64,000 nucleotides of DNA from Taklimakanibacter sp021828105 (GTDB taxonomy: Bacteria; Pseudomonadota; Alphaproteobacteria; Rhizobiales; Aestuariivirgaceae). Below, in pieces: positions 1-9,476 of the stretch (position 1 is the stretch's first letter; each line of letters opens with the position of its first letter). The position numbers and the translations under genes are program-made. The stretch lies in NCBI GenBank assembly GCA_021828105.1, contig JAKATG010000003.1, forward strand, positions 248,001 to 312,000, in the 5' to 3' direction. Below the pieces are notes generated by a model that worked only from the letters and a program-made list of their open reading frames with translations, was not told the origin of the DNA and did not search any database.

Positions 1-1917
1 CGTATAGAGATGCACATAGTTTTCCTTGCCGGAGACGCTGAGCAGATTGTCGAGCTTCAGCGTCTCGACCTCGACCGTGATCTCGATTCGATCCACGTCG
101 GGATCGGGAATGCCGAAGGCTTCCTTGCCGGCGAGCGCGTTCGATGCCTGCACCAGCCGGGTGACCGGGTCGGCATATTTGCCGGTGTAGACCACAGCGG
201 GATAGCCGAGCAGCGGTCGCCTGATCGTCAAGCTGTCGGGGTCGCCTGGCGCATCGGAATTGACCGGCAGGTCTTCGAGCCGCGGCTGGTTCGGCGACAC
301 ATAGCGCCTGAACGGCGTCGTATGGATGGCGGACGGGCTTTCCAGCACCGGCACGGCGTCGGGCGCCGCACCGCCGCCGCTCAGATCCCGCATCCGCACC
401 CGGAAATCATATTGCCTGCCATAGCGCAAAAGAGTTTGCAGCGGCGCAGCCTGGTACCTCTTGCTCAGATTGTTGTCCGGCGCTTGCACTTCCGTACCGA
501 CGGCATTTGCCGGCTTGGCCGGATCGAGCTCGGCATGGCGGTAGATCGCAACGGCATCCTTGTCGGGCAGCACCATGCTGTGTCCGCCCCAATTGGCGAA
601 ATACATCGGCAGCCAATAGGTACCGGCGAGATTGCCGTCGAGCTGCATCGGATAGACCTGGTAGGGCAATTCACCCTCGAAATCGCCGAGCGAGATCGCG
701 CCTTGCGGCGGCGTGGGCACGGCCAGCGGGGCTGTGCTCTCGACCTCGTTCAGGGTCTCCCAAGGCTTTTCCGGCGCGCCCGTCTCGCGAACATCGATCG
801 CGTAGCCGAAGACGCCGAGCGGCGCATCGAGCCTTTTATCCGGAGCGGAAACGCTCGCGTCCTGCGCCAATTGGCGCAGATACCAGATCAGGATCTGCTC
901 GTCGTCCCAGCCGAGGCGGATGCCTGCATCCTTGACCGGCTTGCCGTCGGCGGGCGTTTCGCCCAAGAAATTGCGGCTCTTCGGCTGCATGGCATGGACG
1001 ATCTTGGCGAAGCCGTCGTCATATTCCGCCGCCTCGATGAAGAGCTGGTCGTAGCTGCCGTCTGGTGCCGGATCCGGGTCGCCGGCGTTCTTCTTGTAGA
1101 GAACCGGAAACAGCAGTGGCGCAAAGAGCGGGCGCGCCGTGCCCGGCGTGAGTGCCGGAATCCGCGCCGCGTATTTCCTGACAAAACTTCCGCCCGGCGA
1201 GCCGTCCGCCGCCTTCATCTGGTCGAGAAAGTCGCTGTCCTCGGCCAGGTCCACATAGAGCCAACCGCCGGCCGGAAAATGACTGGGCTTCACTTCGAAG
1301 GAGGCCGTGTAGATCATTCCCAGGCGCCGCGCCAGCAAGGGCTGGCGCAAGGCAAAGGCAAAGACCTTGCCCCAGGAAATGGCCTCCGGGCTCTTCTGGA
1401 ATCCGTCCACCTTTTTCGCATCGCGTATGGCGCAATGGTAGCTGTCGTCGGTCACCGCGGCCCTGGTGCGCGGCGTCGTGAAATTGAACGCCCCGCGGTA
1501 GCTCAAGGGCAGGTATTTGCGGATGGGAAAGCCCGTCTTCGCCGCGGGCGGCGGGTCGTTCAAAGGGCTGTTTACATTGGCATTGGTGTTGGCGACGCCC
1601 AGATTGACGATGCTGAAATTGGCCGCCAGCGCCTCGAACAGCGCCTTGGCGCCGGTGGGCGGCGTGGTCGCAAGGTCGAGCGCTGCCCCCGGCGAATGGT
1701 TGTTGGGAAAGCCCGCCAGGCTGCTCACGATGCGCGCCTTGAAGGCGAACTCCGCCTCGGCGAGACTGACGCCCGGATCCGCAATTCCCACCACGGATTC
1801 GATCGCCTGTTTCAACGGGTTGTGGTTCCGCGGCAGCACGACGATGTTGAGCGTCAAAGTGCTGCCGTCAAAGGACTGGGGGAAGGGAAGGATGGAGAAT
1901 CGTCGGTTCGGTTCCAT
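1..1917 (-). CDS. Large protein of unknown function (C-terminus beyond window)
   Basis: An open frame starts with ATG at 1917 (MEPNRRFSILPFPQ...) and stays open for 639 codons to the window edge, so the C-terminus is missing. It starts 36 nt after the stop of the 1758-residue gene upstream and is probably co-transcribed with it. I do not recognise the family. There is no signal peptide and no clear membrane segment. The sequence alternates short hydrophobic beta-like stretches with proline- and aspartate-rich loops, and has a run around FNFTTPRTRAAVTDDSYH. The reading frame is real rather than a shadow: it has no stop over more than 1.9 kb, its composition is protein-like, and the opposite-strand frame is rich in Arg, His and Asp as antisense frames of GC-rich genes are. 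Function unknown; the pairing suggests a two-component assembly. Confidence 0.75.
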   Translation of the reverse strand, partial: MEPNRRFSILPFPQSFDGSTLTLNIVVLPRNHNPLKQAIESVVGIADPGVSLAEAEFAFKARIVSSLAGFPNNHSPGAALDLATTPPTGAKALFEALAANFSIVNLGVANTNANVNSPLNDPPPAAKTGFPIRKYLPLSYRGAFNFTTPRTRAAVTDDSYHCAIRDAKKVDGFQKSPEAISWGKVFAFALRQPLLARRLGMIYTASFEVKPSHFPAGGWLYVDLAEDSDFLDQMKAADGSPGGSFVRKYAARIPALTPGTARPLFAPLLFPVLYKKNAGDPDPAPDGSYDQLFIEAAEYDDGFAKIVHAMQPKSRNFLGETPADGKPVKDAGIRLGWDDEQILIWYLRQLAQDASVSAPDKRLDAPLGVFGYAIDVRETGAPEKPWETLNEVESTAPLAVPTPPQGAISLGDFEGELPYQVYPMQLDGNLAGTYWLPMYFANWGGHSMVLPDKDAVAIYRHAELDPAKPANAVGTEVQAPDNNLSKRYQAAPLQTLLRYGRQYDFRVRMRDLSGGGAAPDAVPVLESPSAIHTTPFRRYVSPNQPRLEDLPVNSDAPGDPDSLTIRRPLLGYPAVVYTGKYADPVTRLVQASNALAGKEAFGIPDPDVDRIEITVEVETLKLDNLLSVSGKENYVHLYT

Positions 1918-1952
1918 GTCGGCGTGCCTGCTTGGCTCAATACCCGTGGTCG

Positions 1953-4900
1953 CTACGCAATCTGCCGCTGCTCCTCCCACGAGGTGCTGAAGCTGATGTT
2001 GATGACGAGGAAGATGCTGATATCGAGGCCGAAGGTGACTTGCGCCGCCAGGTCGGTGCGGTCGCCTATCCTTGCAACCGTCCCCTTGGCCTCGATCGTG
2101 ATCGTGATGCCGACGATGCCGCCCAGGATTTCGGCGTGCCCCTGAAACAAGAGACCCGCCGACACCACGACAGAGGTGGCATCGGTGTAGATCTCAACCG
2201 TCACCATGTAGAGCACGCTCACATTGCCGGCGACCGGCAGGCCGATCACGATCTGCGCGCCGAAGCCGAATTTCATCCTGAGCGCCGGGCCGGTCTTGGT
2301 GTCGGCGGCGATGTCGAGGTTCACCTGGCCCACGGCGTAGACGGTCGCGATCGAGATCGACACGCACATCACCGAGAGCCTGCCATAGAAGCCGAGAAAG
2401 GCGCCGGCGGTCGGAAGGAGCTGCTGCGGGTCGCTCGTCACCTTGAGGGCGGCGTTGAAATACATCCCCAGTCTCAGGCCGGCTTCGAGCTTCAGCGGTG
2501 CGTTCGGGTCGTTGTACAGGAACATGGGCATCGGGAAGCGCACGACGGGAATTTCCTTCGCGGCTTCCATCTTGTATTCCCAGCTGCCGGCCTTGTTGCT
2601 CATGGCGAGCTTCAGGCCGCGGGCGAACGCGTCCTTGTAATTCTCGCCCTGCAGGCTCTGCAGGATCTGCAGGATTTCGATGACCGGCTTCAGCTCGTCG
2701 GCGAACTGGATCTGCGGCGAGGGGAAATCCGGATCGCCGGCATTCCCGCCATACTGCGCCTCGGCACCCTTCTTGGCGTCCCAGTTTCCCTTGATGGTCA
2801 TCAGTCGCTTGATCGGGCCGAGATCGACGACCACCGACACATTCGCCATCTTGCTCTTCCACTGGTCGGCGAGGCCGCCGGCGAAGGAGTCCACGTCGAA
2901 GTCGAGACCGCCTTTGGCATCCTTCGTGCCGCCGCCCGGTGTCTGTATCTTGTCCGCCTTGTATTCGAGATAGATCTTGAAGGCGCCGCCGAGCTCGATC
3001 AGCTTCCACTCCGTGTCGGGCAGCTTGAAGGGCTCCTCGAGCTGCTTGAGGAGCTTGTAGCCTTCCTTCTTCAGGCCACCCGTCTTGTCATTGATCTGCA
3101 TCAGCTCGAAGACGTCCGCAAGGCCGTCCTGGATGCCGGCAGCTTTGTTGAACTGGCCGGAATTCTCCAGGAGCGAGATCGCATCGCCGATGTCGCCCGC
3201 AATGGCTTTCCCGACATTGGGGAAGATGGCCTTCGAACTCACGATGCGGAAAGCGTCGGCAAAGAGCGGCGGCGACTTGCTCAGCATCTTCTCGATGCCG
3301 AGCTTGAAGGACGGCGTCAGGAATAGCGCCTTTTGCGTGTCGGTGCTCTGGAGGAAGCCATAGTTCAAGGTGCCGGCGACTGAGGGCCTTAAGAGATCGG
3401 CGGGGTTGGCGATTCGCAGGAGGCCATCCTTGGGCGCGATGTCGGGCTCCCACTTGTCGCCGGCCTTCTTCACCAGCTTGCCGATGCGGATGAGCGGCAC
3501 GCTGAGCTCCTTCGGCACGGGCGAGACTTCGCCCGTTGCGAATTCGTGCCGGACCATGCTCCAGGAGCCGTCCTTGGGCAGGAGGACATTGCCGCGACCG
3601 GCGACAGCGAAGGCAGGCGACACACCGTCCTCGTCGAAGGAATTGCTGATATCGAAGCGGGTGAGCCGCATCTGCTGGCCGCTCTTGCCGATATCCACCA
3701 CGCAATCGATGGCAGCGCCGATATTGCCCGCCTGCCGGTCGATCATGAGCTTGAAGGCATCGGTCGTGAGCGGCAGGCCTCTGGGTGCTACCTGTACGAA
3801 ACCCAGGATGCGTTTCGCCGGCACGAGCTTGCGCTTCACGCCGCCCGCGAATTCCCTCTCGGCATAGCCGCTCACCGGATCTTCGATCTCGATATCGGCG
3901 TTGAAATAGACGGGCTGCAGCTCGAAATCGAATTCCGAGCCGCCCGCCGCGGCATTCACTTCCTTGCCGTCCATGTCGACGATCATGTCGGGGGGCGAGA
4001 TCGTCATTGTGCCCTTGAATGGCTGGATCTCGTCGGTTTCCTTGATGTCCTTCACCAGGAAGAGCCCACCGACCACGCCCGGATGGATGTGATATTTCGC
4101 CTGCCGCTCTTCCGGAATGAGGGTGCCGGGATTGGCCGGGTCGTCCTTGTAGACAAAATAGCGGAAGTCGAAGCGGCCATCGCTTTCCGCCCGCCAGCCC
4201 GAGTCGAAGCGATAGACATATCCGCTCGGCGTCCGGAACAGCGTGATGGTCCGCACCACCTTGATCGCCCAGGGATAGAGGATGCTCCTCACCTGGATGA
4301 TTTCGTGGGCGCAGCGCCCGACCCACACATCGAATTTCGCCTGGCTGGTCTCGGCGATGGCGGCCTTCGGGTTGAGCCAGTTGCTGAAGATGCTGGCGCC
4401 ATAGCCGCTCCAGTCGACGCGTTCGAGCGGCACGCCGCGCTGGCGGATGAGTTGGAAGGGATCCAGCATCCATTCGTTGTTGAAGATCTTGGTGACGCTG
4501 CGCCCGAGCGTGGAGGCACCGGTCGGATTGCCGAACAGGTCGAGGATGTTGTTCAGTTGCAGCGTGCTGCCCATGAACATGTCGTTCTCGCCCTGGCGCA
4601 ACGCCTCGCCGCCACCCGCCTGCAGCTGCCGCCCGCCGGTCAGGTTGTCGGGGAATTTCTTTGCGTTGAATCCGAAGCTGGTGCCGGGCCGCGGATTGCC
4701 TTGATACCAGTAATTCTTTTGCAAGAGCGCCAGCATCCGCATGCCGAAAGGCAAGGTGGACAAGGCGACGGCGGCGAACTTGTCGTCATCGAAGCTTTCC
4801 ACCAGGAAATCCGTGAGCGGCAGCGGCGCGAGCGCCACGGTTTCACCGCTGTTGTTGATGATGCGGGTGGGGCCGCCGTCGTCGGGATAATAATTCGCGC

Positions 4901-7229
4901 CGAACGGGGGATCGGCCGTGACGGCGGGGGCGGTGAGATTGAGCACCGGCTCCCAGGAGATTTGCGGCACGGTGAATGCCCGCACATTCAACCCCGGGCT
5001 CACCACGTCCATTTTCTTGACTTGCAGCGGAAGGCCCGTGGATACGGATGACTCCGGCACGTGGGTCGTCACCATGCCGAAACTCGTGTTCATGAAGGTG
5101 CTGAAGCTGATGCCGAGCAGATCCGCGTTCGTACTCACATCGAGGAGAGCGAAGAAGTCGTCGGTGATCCGGTTGGTCGCTTCGTCCCAGATGCCGCCAT
5201 AATTGGGCAAATGCGACTGGGCATGAGGCGCCCAGCCATGGTCGTCGAGACCAAAGGCCTTCGGTGAAACACCGGCGCCGCCGATCTTGGTGAAATCGAA
5301 GTCGGCGGTGGCGGGTTCCGGCGGCTTGATGACGGCCTGCTGCAACGTGCTTTGCAGCGGTGCGAAGTGAAACGAGCCTTCCACTTTGTCGAAATCCGCC
5401 GATCCCTTCTCCCATTTCACATAGGCGACGAGCCATAGCCAGATCGTCTGCTCGCCAAAGGACTTGTAGCGGCCGCGGAACTGGAATTTCAGCTTGCCGA
5501 TATTCGCCGCATAGGGATCGGGCAGCGTCGGCAGATAGGCGAGCAGCCCCAGCGTCATGAACAGGATTCCGCGTTCCACCTTGACGAAATCCGCCGCCAG
5601 CTCCCCGAACAGCAGGCAGCCATTCGCGGGCGTCACCTTGAACAAGGCGTTGGTCAGCGCCAGTGCGATGGGCTTTGGGAAGACCGGCGGCGTCTGGGTC
5701 AGATCGAAATTGTCCGCCAGCATGTTGTCGTCGAAGAGATAGATCATCCGGAAGGTCTTCGCCACCGCGAGCATGAGCAGCGAATTTTTCGAGCGCAGCT
5801 CGAGTGGCTTGCCTTCAACCGTGACCGGACGATCGGCCTGCACGTCGGCATGGCCGAAGGTCATCACGAGCTCGGTTCCATCGGCCAGCGTGTTGTAGAA
5901 GAAGGGGCCAGCAGCCGGCAACTGAAGGCGGACCTTCGTGCCAAACTTGTTCTGCTCGTCCCGCCACAGCTCGAGATCATGATGGGCGACGGCATTGCCT
6001 GCCGCCGGGTCGCTGAGCGCAATCCGCCCCGGCTCGGCCATGATGTAAGGTTGGGTCAGATTGAGGGAGCCGCCTTTGAGGGCGCTCCAACTTGCCCTCA
6101 AGCCTACCTTGGTGCGAAGAACCATGGCGCCGATGCCGGCGGCGGGCGAAGGATTGGCGATGTCGATGGGTGCTGCCGGCAAGGCCCAGTAGCTGCCGGC
6201 GATCGGCGCCTTTCCCGACAGCGTGTGGAATGGCGACGCGTTGGCGCCAACCTGAAAGCTCTTAACCGAGGCCTTGAACGGGATCAGAACCCTGTGCAGC
6301 AAGGCGTCATACGACCCCGCCTGCCCCGCGTTCCATTCGAATGAAATGTCTTGCCCGAAGAGCGACCACGCGGCGTCGCCGACCTCGTCGAGGGTGCTGT
6401 TCTGGCCGGAGAAATGAAAGGCAAGCGTTGGCGGCAGGTCGAGCTTCATCCGCCGGGCATCCTTGCCATAGGGGCTCGAAGGATCCGCACTGGTTGCAGG
6501 CTTCTCCAGCAATTGCAGCTTGACCGAGATTTTGGTGCTGGCCGCCGCCGTCAGTTTGCCGTTGATCAGTTGCGGCTTGGCGCTCAGCGCAACGGTACCG
6601 CCTTTGATGGTCAGTCCGGTGAAATAGCCTGAAGGAGCATCCGGGCTCAGCAGTTGCGAGTTTATCCAGATACTGCCCGCATTCAGATTGTATTTGGGCA
6701 ACAGCCCCGCAGCGAGCGGCAGGGTCGCGTCGATGAACTGGAGCCCTCTGGTGATCTTGAACAGAAGTGCCGGGTGGGAAAGGCCTTGCACATAAAGCGC
6801 GACGAGCTTTTCCAGACGGAAGAAGTCGAACCAGAACAGCCGACCATCCGCATTGGCGAAGGGCCCGAGCGACCGTTCAAGCGCGGCGCCGCCCGCCCAT
6901 AAGGGAGCCGAAGCATGAAGCTGGGTGCTGCGCACCGGCACTTCGCGCACGAAGACGCGGAATTCGAGTTCGTCCGGTGCCTTCTCCTTCTCGAGCAGGC
7001 GGAGAAGGGCAGCGTTCTCTTCCGGTATCCTTTCGGCGGCGAGGAAATCGGCGCTTTCGAAGGAAAAGCTGCTGCCCTTGAGCGACGTCAAATCGTCGGG
7101 AAAGACCGCCCGGGACAGAAAGCCCTGTAGTTGCTTGAGTTCTTTTTTGCGCGCCGGTGTCTGGGCGTCGAGATGGCCGAACACCAATTCGCGCATTCGT
7201 TGCTGCTTGCTGGTCATAGCGGCCACCAT
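1953..7229 (-). CDS. Giant protein of unknown function, 1758 aa
   Basis: This frame encodes 1758 residues, the largest product here, and heads the minus-strand pair. The first ~50 residues are charged and probably helical (KQQRMRELVFGHL, KKELKQLQGFL). The rest is mostly beta-like with many aromatic and Gly/Asp loop segments. The C-terminal ~150 residues alternate hydrophobic and polar residues like repeated beta strands (VTVEIYTDATSVVVSAGL, GIVGITITIEAKGTVAR). No signal peptide, transmembrane helix, Walker motif, protease motif or short tandem repeat is visible. The start could be ATG 7229 or ATG 7216; the second has a weak GGTGG upstream. I do not recognise the family. Size and lack of catalytic motifs fit a structural, adhesive or binding protein, but that is inference only. 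Confidence 0.8.
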   Translation of the reverse strand: MVAAMTSKQQRMRELVFGHLDAQTPARKKELKQLQGFLSRAVFPDDLTSLKGSSFSFESADFLAAERIPEENAALLRLLEKEKAPDELEFRVFVREVPVRSTQLHASAPLWAGGAALERSLGPFANADGRLFWFDFFRLEKLVALYVQGLSHPALLFKITRGLQFIDATLPLAAGLLPKYNLNAGSIWINSQLLSPDAPSGYFTGLTIKGGTVALSAKPQLINGKLTAAASTKISVKLQLLEKPATSADPSSPYGKDARRMKLDLPPTLAFHFSGQNSTLDEVGDAAWSLFGQDISFEWNAGQAGSYDALLHRVLIPFKASVKSFQVGANASPFHTLSGKAPIAGSYWALPAAPIDIANPSPAAGIGAMVLRTKVGLRASWSALKGGSLNLTQPYIMAEPGRIALSDPAAGNAVAHHDLELWRDEQNKFGTKVRLQLPAAGPFFYNTLADGTELVMTFGHADVQADRPVTVEGKPLELRSKNSLLMLAVAKTFRMIYLFDDNMLADNFDLTQTPPVFPKPIALALTNALFKVTPANGCLLFGELAADFVKVERGILFMTLGLLAYLPTLPDPYAANIGKLKFQFRGRYKSFGEQTIWLWLVAYVKWEKGSADFDKVEGSFHFAPLQSTLQQAVIKPPEPATADFDFTKIGGAGVSPKAFGLDDHGWAPHAQSHLPNYGGIWDEATNRITDDFFALLDVSTNADLLGISFSTFMNTSFGMVTTHVPESSVSTGLPLQVKKMDVVSPGLNVRAFTVPQISWEPVLNLTAPAVTADPPFGANYYPDDGGPTRIINNSGETVALAPLPLTDFLVESFDDDKFAAVALSTLPFGMRMLALLQKNYWYQGNPRPGTSFGFNAKKFPDNLTGGRQLQAGGGEALRQGENDMFMGSTLQLNNILDLFGNPTGASTLGRSVTKIFNNEWMLDPFQLIRQRGVPLERVDWSGYGASIFSNWLNPKAAIAETSQAKFDVWVGRCAHEIIQVRSILYPWAIKVVRTITLFRTPSGYVYRFDSGWRAESDGRFDFRYFVYKDDPANPGTLIPEERQAKYHIHPGVVGGLFLVKDIKETDEIQPFKGTMTISPPDMIVDMDGKEVNAAAGGSEFDFELQPVYFNADIEIEDPVSGYAEREFAGGVKRKLVPAKRILGFVQVAPRGLPLTTDAFKLMIDRQAGNIGAAIDCVVDIGKSGQQMRLTRFDISNSFDEDGVSPAFAVAGRGNVLLPKDGSWSMVRHEFATGEVSPVPKELSVPLIRIGKLVKKAGDKWEPDIAPKDGLLRIANPADLLRPSVAGTLNYGFLQSTDTQKALFLTPSFKLGIEKMLSKSPPLFADAFRIVSSKAIFPNVGKAIAGDIGDAISLLENSGQFNKAAGIQDGLADVFELMQINDKTGGLKKEGYKLLKQLEEPFKLPDTEWKLIELGGAFKIYLEYKADKIQTPGGGTKDAKGGLDFDVDSFAGGLADQWKSKMANVSVVVDLGPIKRLMTIKGNWDAKKGAEAQYGGNAGDPDFPSPQIQFADELKPVIEILQILQSLQGENYKDAFARGLKLAMSNKAGSWEYKMEAAKEIPVVRFPMPMFLYNDPNAPLKLEAGLRLGMYFNAALKVTSDPQQLLPTAGAFLGFYGRLSVMCVSISIATVYAVGQVNLDIAADTKTGPALRMKFGFGAQIVIGLPVAGNVSVLYMVTVEIYTDATSVVVSAGLLFQGHAEILGGIVGITITIEAKGTVARIGDRTDLAAQVTFGLDISIFLVINISFSTSWEEQRQIA

Positions 7230-7461
7230 CGATCACGAACACCATCACGAGAGCCATGTCTCGCTTGATTGTGAAATGCGAAGCAGTCGCCGCTACGTCA
7301 AAGCTTACGCCGCCCCCGTGGCTCTGACAAGGTGATGGTTGCCGGATGCAATGACTTTTCACACACTACGTGTTGCGTGCGACAGCAACGATAGCGCTTC
7401 GAAACAGAAAGGCGCTGGAATCTCGCAATATTAACCTTACTGCTTTCGACTTGCACAACTC

Positions 7462-8247
7462 TCACGCCCTTCCGAGCTTCTGCGAAATCTTCTCCGTGTG
7501 CTCGCGCAGCAGCACGATGACCTCTTCGACGAAGTCGGGCGTCATGCGCTGGATCACGCCCGAGACGCTGATGGCGCCGGCGATCTCGTTGAACGGGCCG
7601 AAGATCGGCATGGCCACGCAGAAGGCGCCGATCTCGTTCTCCTGCCGGTCGGTGGCGAAGCCCTTCTGGCGCACGGTCTCAAGCTCGGCCTCGAGCTTGG
7701 GCACGCTCACGATCGTATGGTCGGTCATCTTCTCGAGGCCCGCCGTCTTGTACAGCCACTGGCGCTGCTCTTCGGGGAAATAGGCGAACATCGCCTTGCC
7801 GCAGGCGCTCGAATGATAATTGGTGCGCGCCCCGGCATAGGCGACGGCGCGCACCGCCTGCTGGCTCTGCAAGGCTTCGAGGATGATGCCTTCATGCAGA
7901 TAGGGCACCGCGAGATTGACTGTCTCCCGCGTCGCCTGGCAGAGCTCGCGCAAGGATGGACGGCTGATCTCCAGGATCGGCAGCTTCTTCGCGACATGCC
8001 GGCCAAGCTCGAGACAGCGCAGGCCGAGCTGATAGCCCTTGCCCTGGGTCGAGCGCTGCAGGAAGCCCAGCACCACGAGGCTCTCCGCCAGATTGAAGAC
8101 GGTGGTCTTGTTGAGCCGCAAAGCTTCGCTGAGCGCGCTGAGGCTCGCCGGCCCTTCCTGCGCCATCACCGCTGAGAGAATGGCATCGGCGCGCGCCAGC
8201 GACTGGATGCGCGGCTTCTTGGCCTCGGCAAGATCGCTGCTCGACAT
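7462..8247 (-). CDS. IclR-family transcriptional regulator
   Basis: IclR-type repressor/activator of 261 aa. The N-terminal winged helix-turn-helix lies around residues 12-75 (SLARADAILSAV ... LSALSEALRLNKTTVFNLAE), followed by the IclR effector-binding domain with the usual AYAGARTNYHSSACGKAMFA and RQKGFATDRQENEIG segments. ATG 8247 is chosen over the upstream ATG 8286 because GGGGAG lies just before 8247 and nothing similar precedes 8286. It is divergent from the aldose epimerase and catabolic genes at 8.4-19.3 kb and is the natural candidate regulator of that island, perhaps through the AT-rich repeats at 8340-8380 and 15068-15105. The effector is probably a sugar or sugar acid (inference). 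Confidence 0.92.
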   Translation of the reverse strand: MSSSDLAEAKKPRIQSLARADAILSAVMAQEGPASLSALSEALRLNKTTVFNLAESLVVLGFLQRSTQGKGYQLGLRCLELGRHVAKKLPILEISRPSLRELCQATRETVNLAVPYLHEGIILEALQSQQAVRAVAYAGARTNYHSSACGKAMFAYFPEEQRQWLYKTAGLEKMTDHTIVSVPKLEAELETVRQKGFATDRQENEIGAFCVAMPIFGPFNEIAGAISVSGVIQRMTPDFVEEVIVLLREHTEKISQKLGRA

Positions 8248-8339
8248 GACTTCTGCTCCCCCTGGTCGCGCGGTGACGTTCAACATTGTGGAACATAGCC
8301 TGCGGCTTGATTGCGAAAAACCCTTGCCAGATGTTACCT

Positions 8340-8380
8340 ATTATACAATACTAATGCAAAAGAATTATACATTATATAAC
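8340..8380. promoter_or_regulatory. AT-rich tandem repeat, candidate IclR operator/promoter
   Basis: This strikingly AT-rich block lies between the divergent IclR gene and the epimerase gene. Two direct copies start with ATTATACA at 8340-8347 and 8364-8371, 24 bp apart. The second runs on as TTATACATTATATAAC. A related block stands before the sugar-binding-protein gene (15068-15105). The arrangement suits a shared operator or promoter, but no regulator binding is shown by sequence alone. Confidence 0.5.
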
Positions 8381-8381
8381 T

Positions 8382-9476
8382 ATGAGGTGGCAGGTGACGA
8401 CGGAAAGGCAGGACTGGGGCGCGCTGGACGGCCAGGAATTCTCGACCTTCACGATCCGCAACGCTCATGGGGCGTCCCTGGTTCTGAGCGACTACGGCGC
8501 CACCGCTCTCCAGATGAACATCCCCTCGCCTACAGGCGAGATCGCCGATGTGATCCTGGGCTTCGACAGCCTGAAGGCTTATCGCGATGCGCCGACCTAT
8601 TTCGGCGCGACCGTTGGCCGCTTCGGCAACCGCATTCGCCGCGGGAAATTCACGCTCGACGGCAAAGCCTATCAGGCGAGCTGCAACGAGGGTGAGAATT
8701 CGCTTCATGGCGGCGTGAACGGCTTCGACAAGCGCAAATGGGCGGCCGCGTTCGATCCCAAAGGCAACAGCGTGAAATTCGCGCTGACCTCGCCCGACGG
8801 CGATGAAGGCTTTCCCGGCAAGCTCACGGCGACATCCCAATATACCCTGACCGATGACGGCACCTTGCGCATTGATCTCAGCGCTTCGACCGACCGCCCG
8901 ACTTTGTGCAACATGGTGCATCACAGCTACTTCAATCTGGCAGGCCATGCTTCCGGCACCGTCCTCGACCAGGAGCTCGAGATCCATGCCGATTTCTACA
9001 CGCCGGTCGATGACGAGCTGATCATCACCGGCGAGGTCATGAAGGTGGCCGAAACGCCTTTCGACTTCCGAAAAGCACGACGGATCGGCCAGGCGATCGA
9101 TCAAGTCGCCAATGCCGGCGCCGGCAGGGTCACGGGCAGCGGCGGCTATGATCACAATTGGTGCCTCAAGGGTGAAGCCGGGCGGTTGCGGCCGGTGCTT
9201 TGGGCGCGCGATCCCGCATCGGGCCGCGGTTTCGAGCTGTGGACCACCGAGCCCGGCGTCCATTTCTATACCGGCGGCTATCTCGATTCCTCCGTCATCG
9301 GCAAAGGCGGACATCCCTATCGGAAATTCTCCGGCTTCACGCTCGAGACGCAGAAATTTCCCGACGGACCCAATCTGAGCCACGTACCGCAATCGCGACT
9401 CGATCCGGGCGAAGACTATCATCACGTCATGGAATTCCGTTTCTTCACGCCGGGGAGGAATGGCCATGGCGGCTGA
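8382..9476 (+). CDS. galM: Aldose 1-epimerase (galactose mutarotase family)
   Basis: Interconverts alpha and beta anomers of aldoses in the cytoplasm. It is 364 aa, the usual length. Typical GalM segments are present: YFGATVGRFGNRIRRGKF near the N-terminus, ENSLHGGVNGFDKRKW with the catalytic-type His, VHHSYFNLAGHASG with the second His, DYDHNW-like GGYDHNWCLKG, and the C-terminal GVHFYTGGYLD and Glu-containing FSGFTLETQ. ATG 8382 is the outer start. GTG 8394 is a serious alternative because GAGGTGG sits immediately before it. It is the first gene of a plus-strand catabolic run and overlaps the next gene. It supports an aldose as the substrate of the neighbouring ABC transporter, though which sugar cannot be read. 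Confidence 0.93.
   Translation: MRWQVTTERQDWGALDGQEFSTFTIRNAHGASLVLSDYGATALQMNIPSPTGEIADVILGFDSLKAYRDAPTYFGATVGRFGNRIRRGKFTLDGKAYQASCNEGENSLHGGVNGFDKRKWAAAFDPKGNSVKFALTSPDGDEGFPGKLTATSQYTLTDDGTLRIDLSASTDRPTLCNMVHHSYFNLAGHASGTVLDQELEIHADFYTPVDDELIITGEVMKVAETPFDFRKARRIGQAIDQVANAGAGRVTGSGGYDHNWCLKGEAGRLRPVLWARDPASGRGFELWTTEPGVHFYTGGYLDSSVIGKGGHPYRKFSGFTLETQKFPDGPNLSHVPQSRLDPGEDYHHVMEFRFFTPGRNGHGG

Noticed and set aside
10..2145. 711-codon open frame on the plus strand
   Set aside because: It is antisense to the two minus-strand genes, is rich in Arg, His, Asp and Gly as antisense frames of GC-rich genes are, and spans the gap between them.
1932..5051. Long plus-strand frames of 464 and 501 codons
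   Set aside because: They lie wholly opposite the 1758-aa gene and have antisense-type composition with no recognisable domain.
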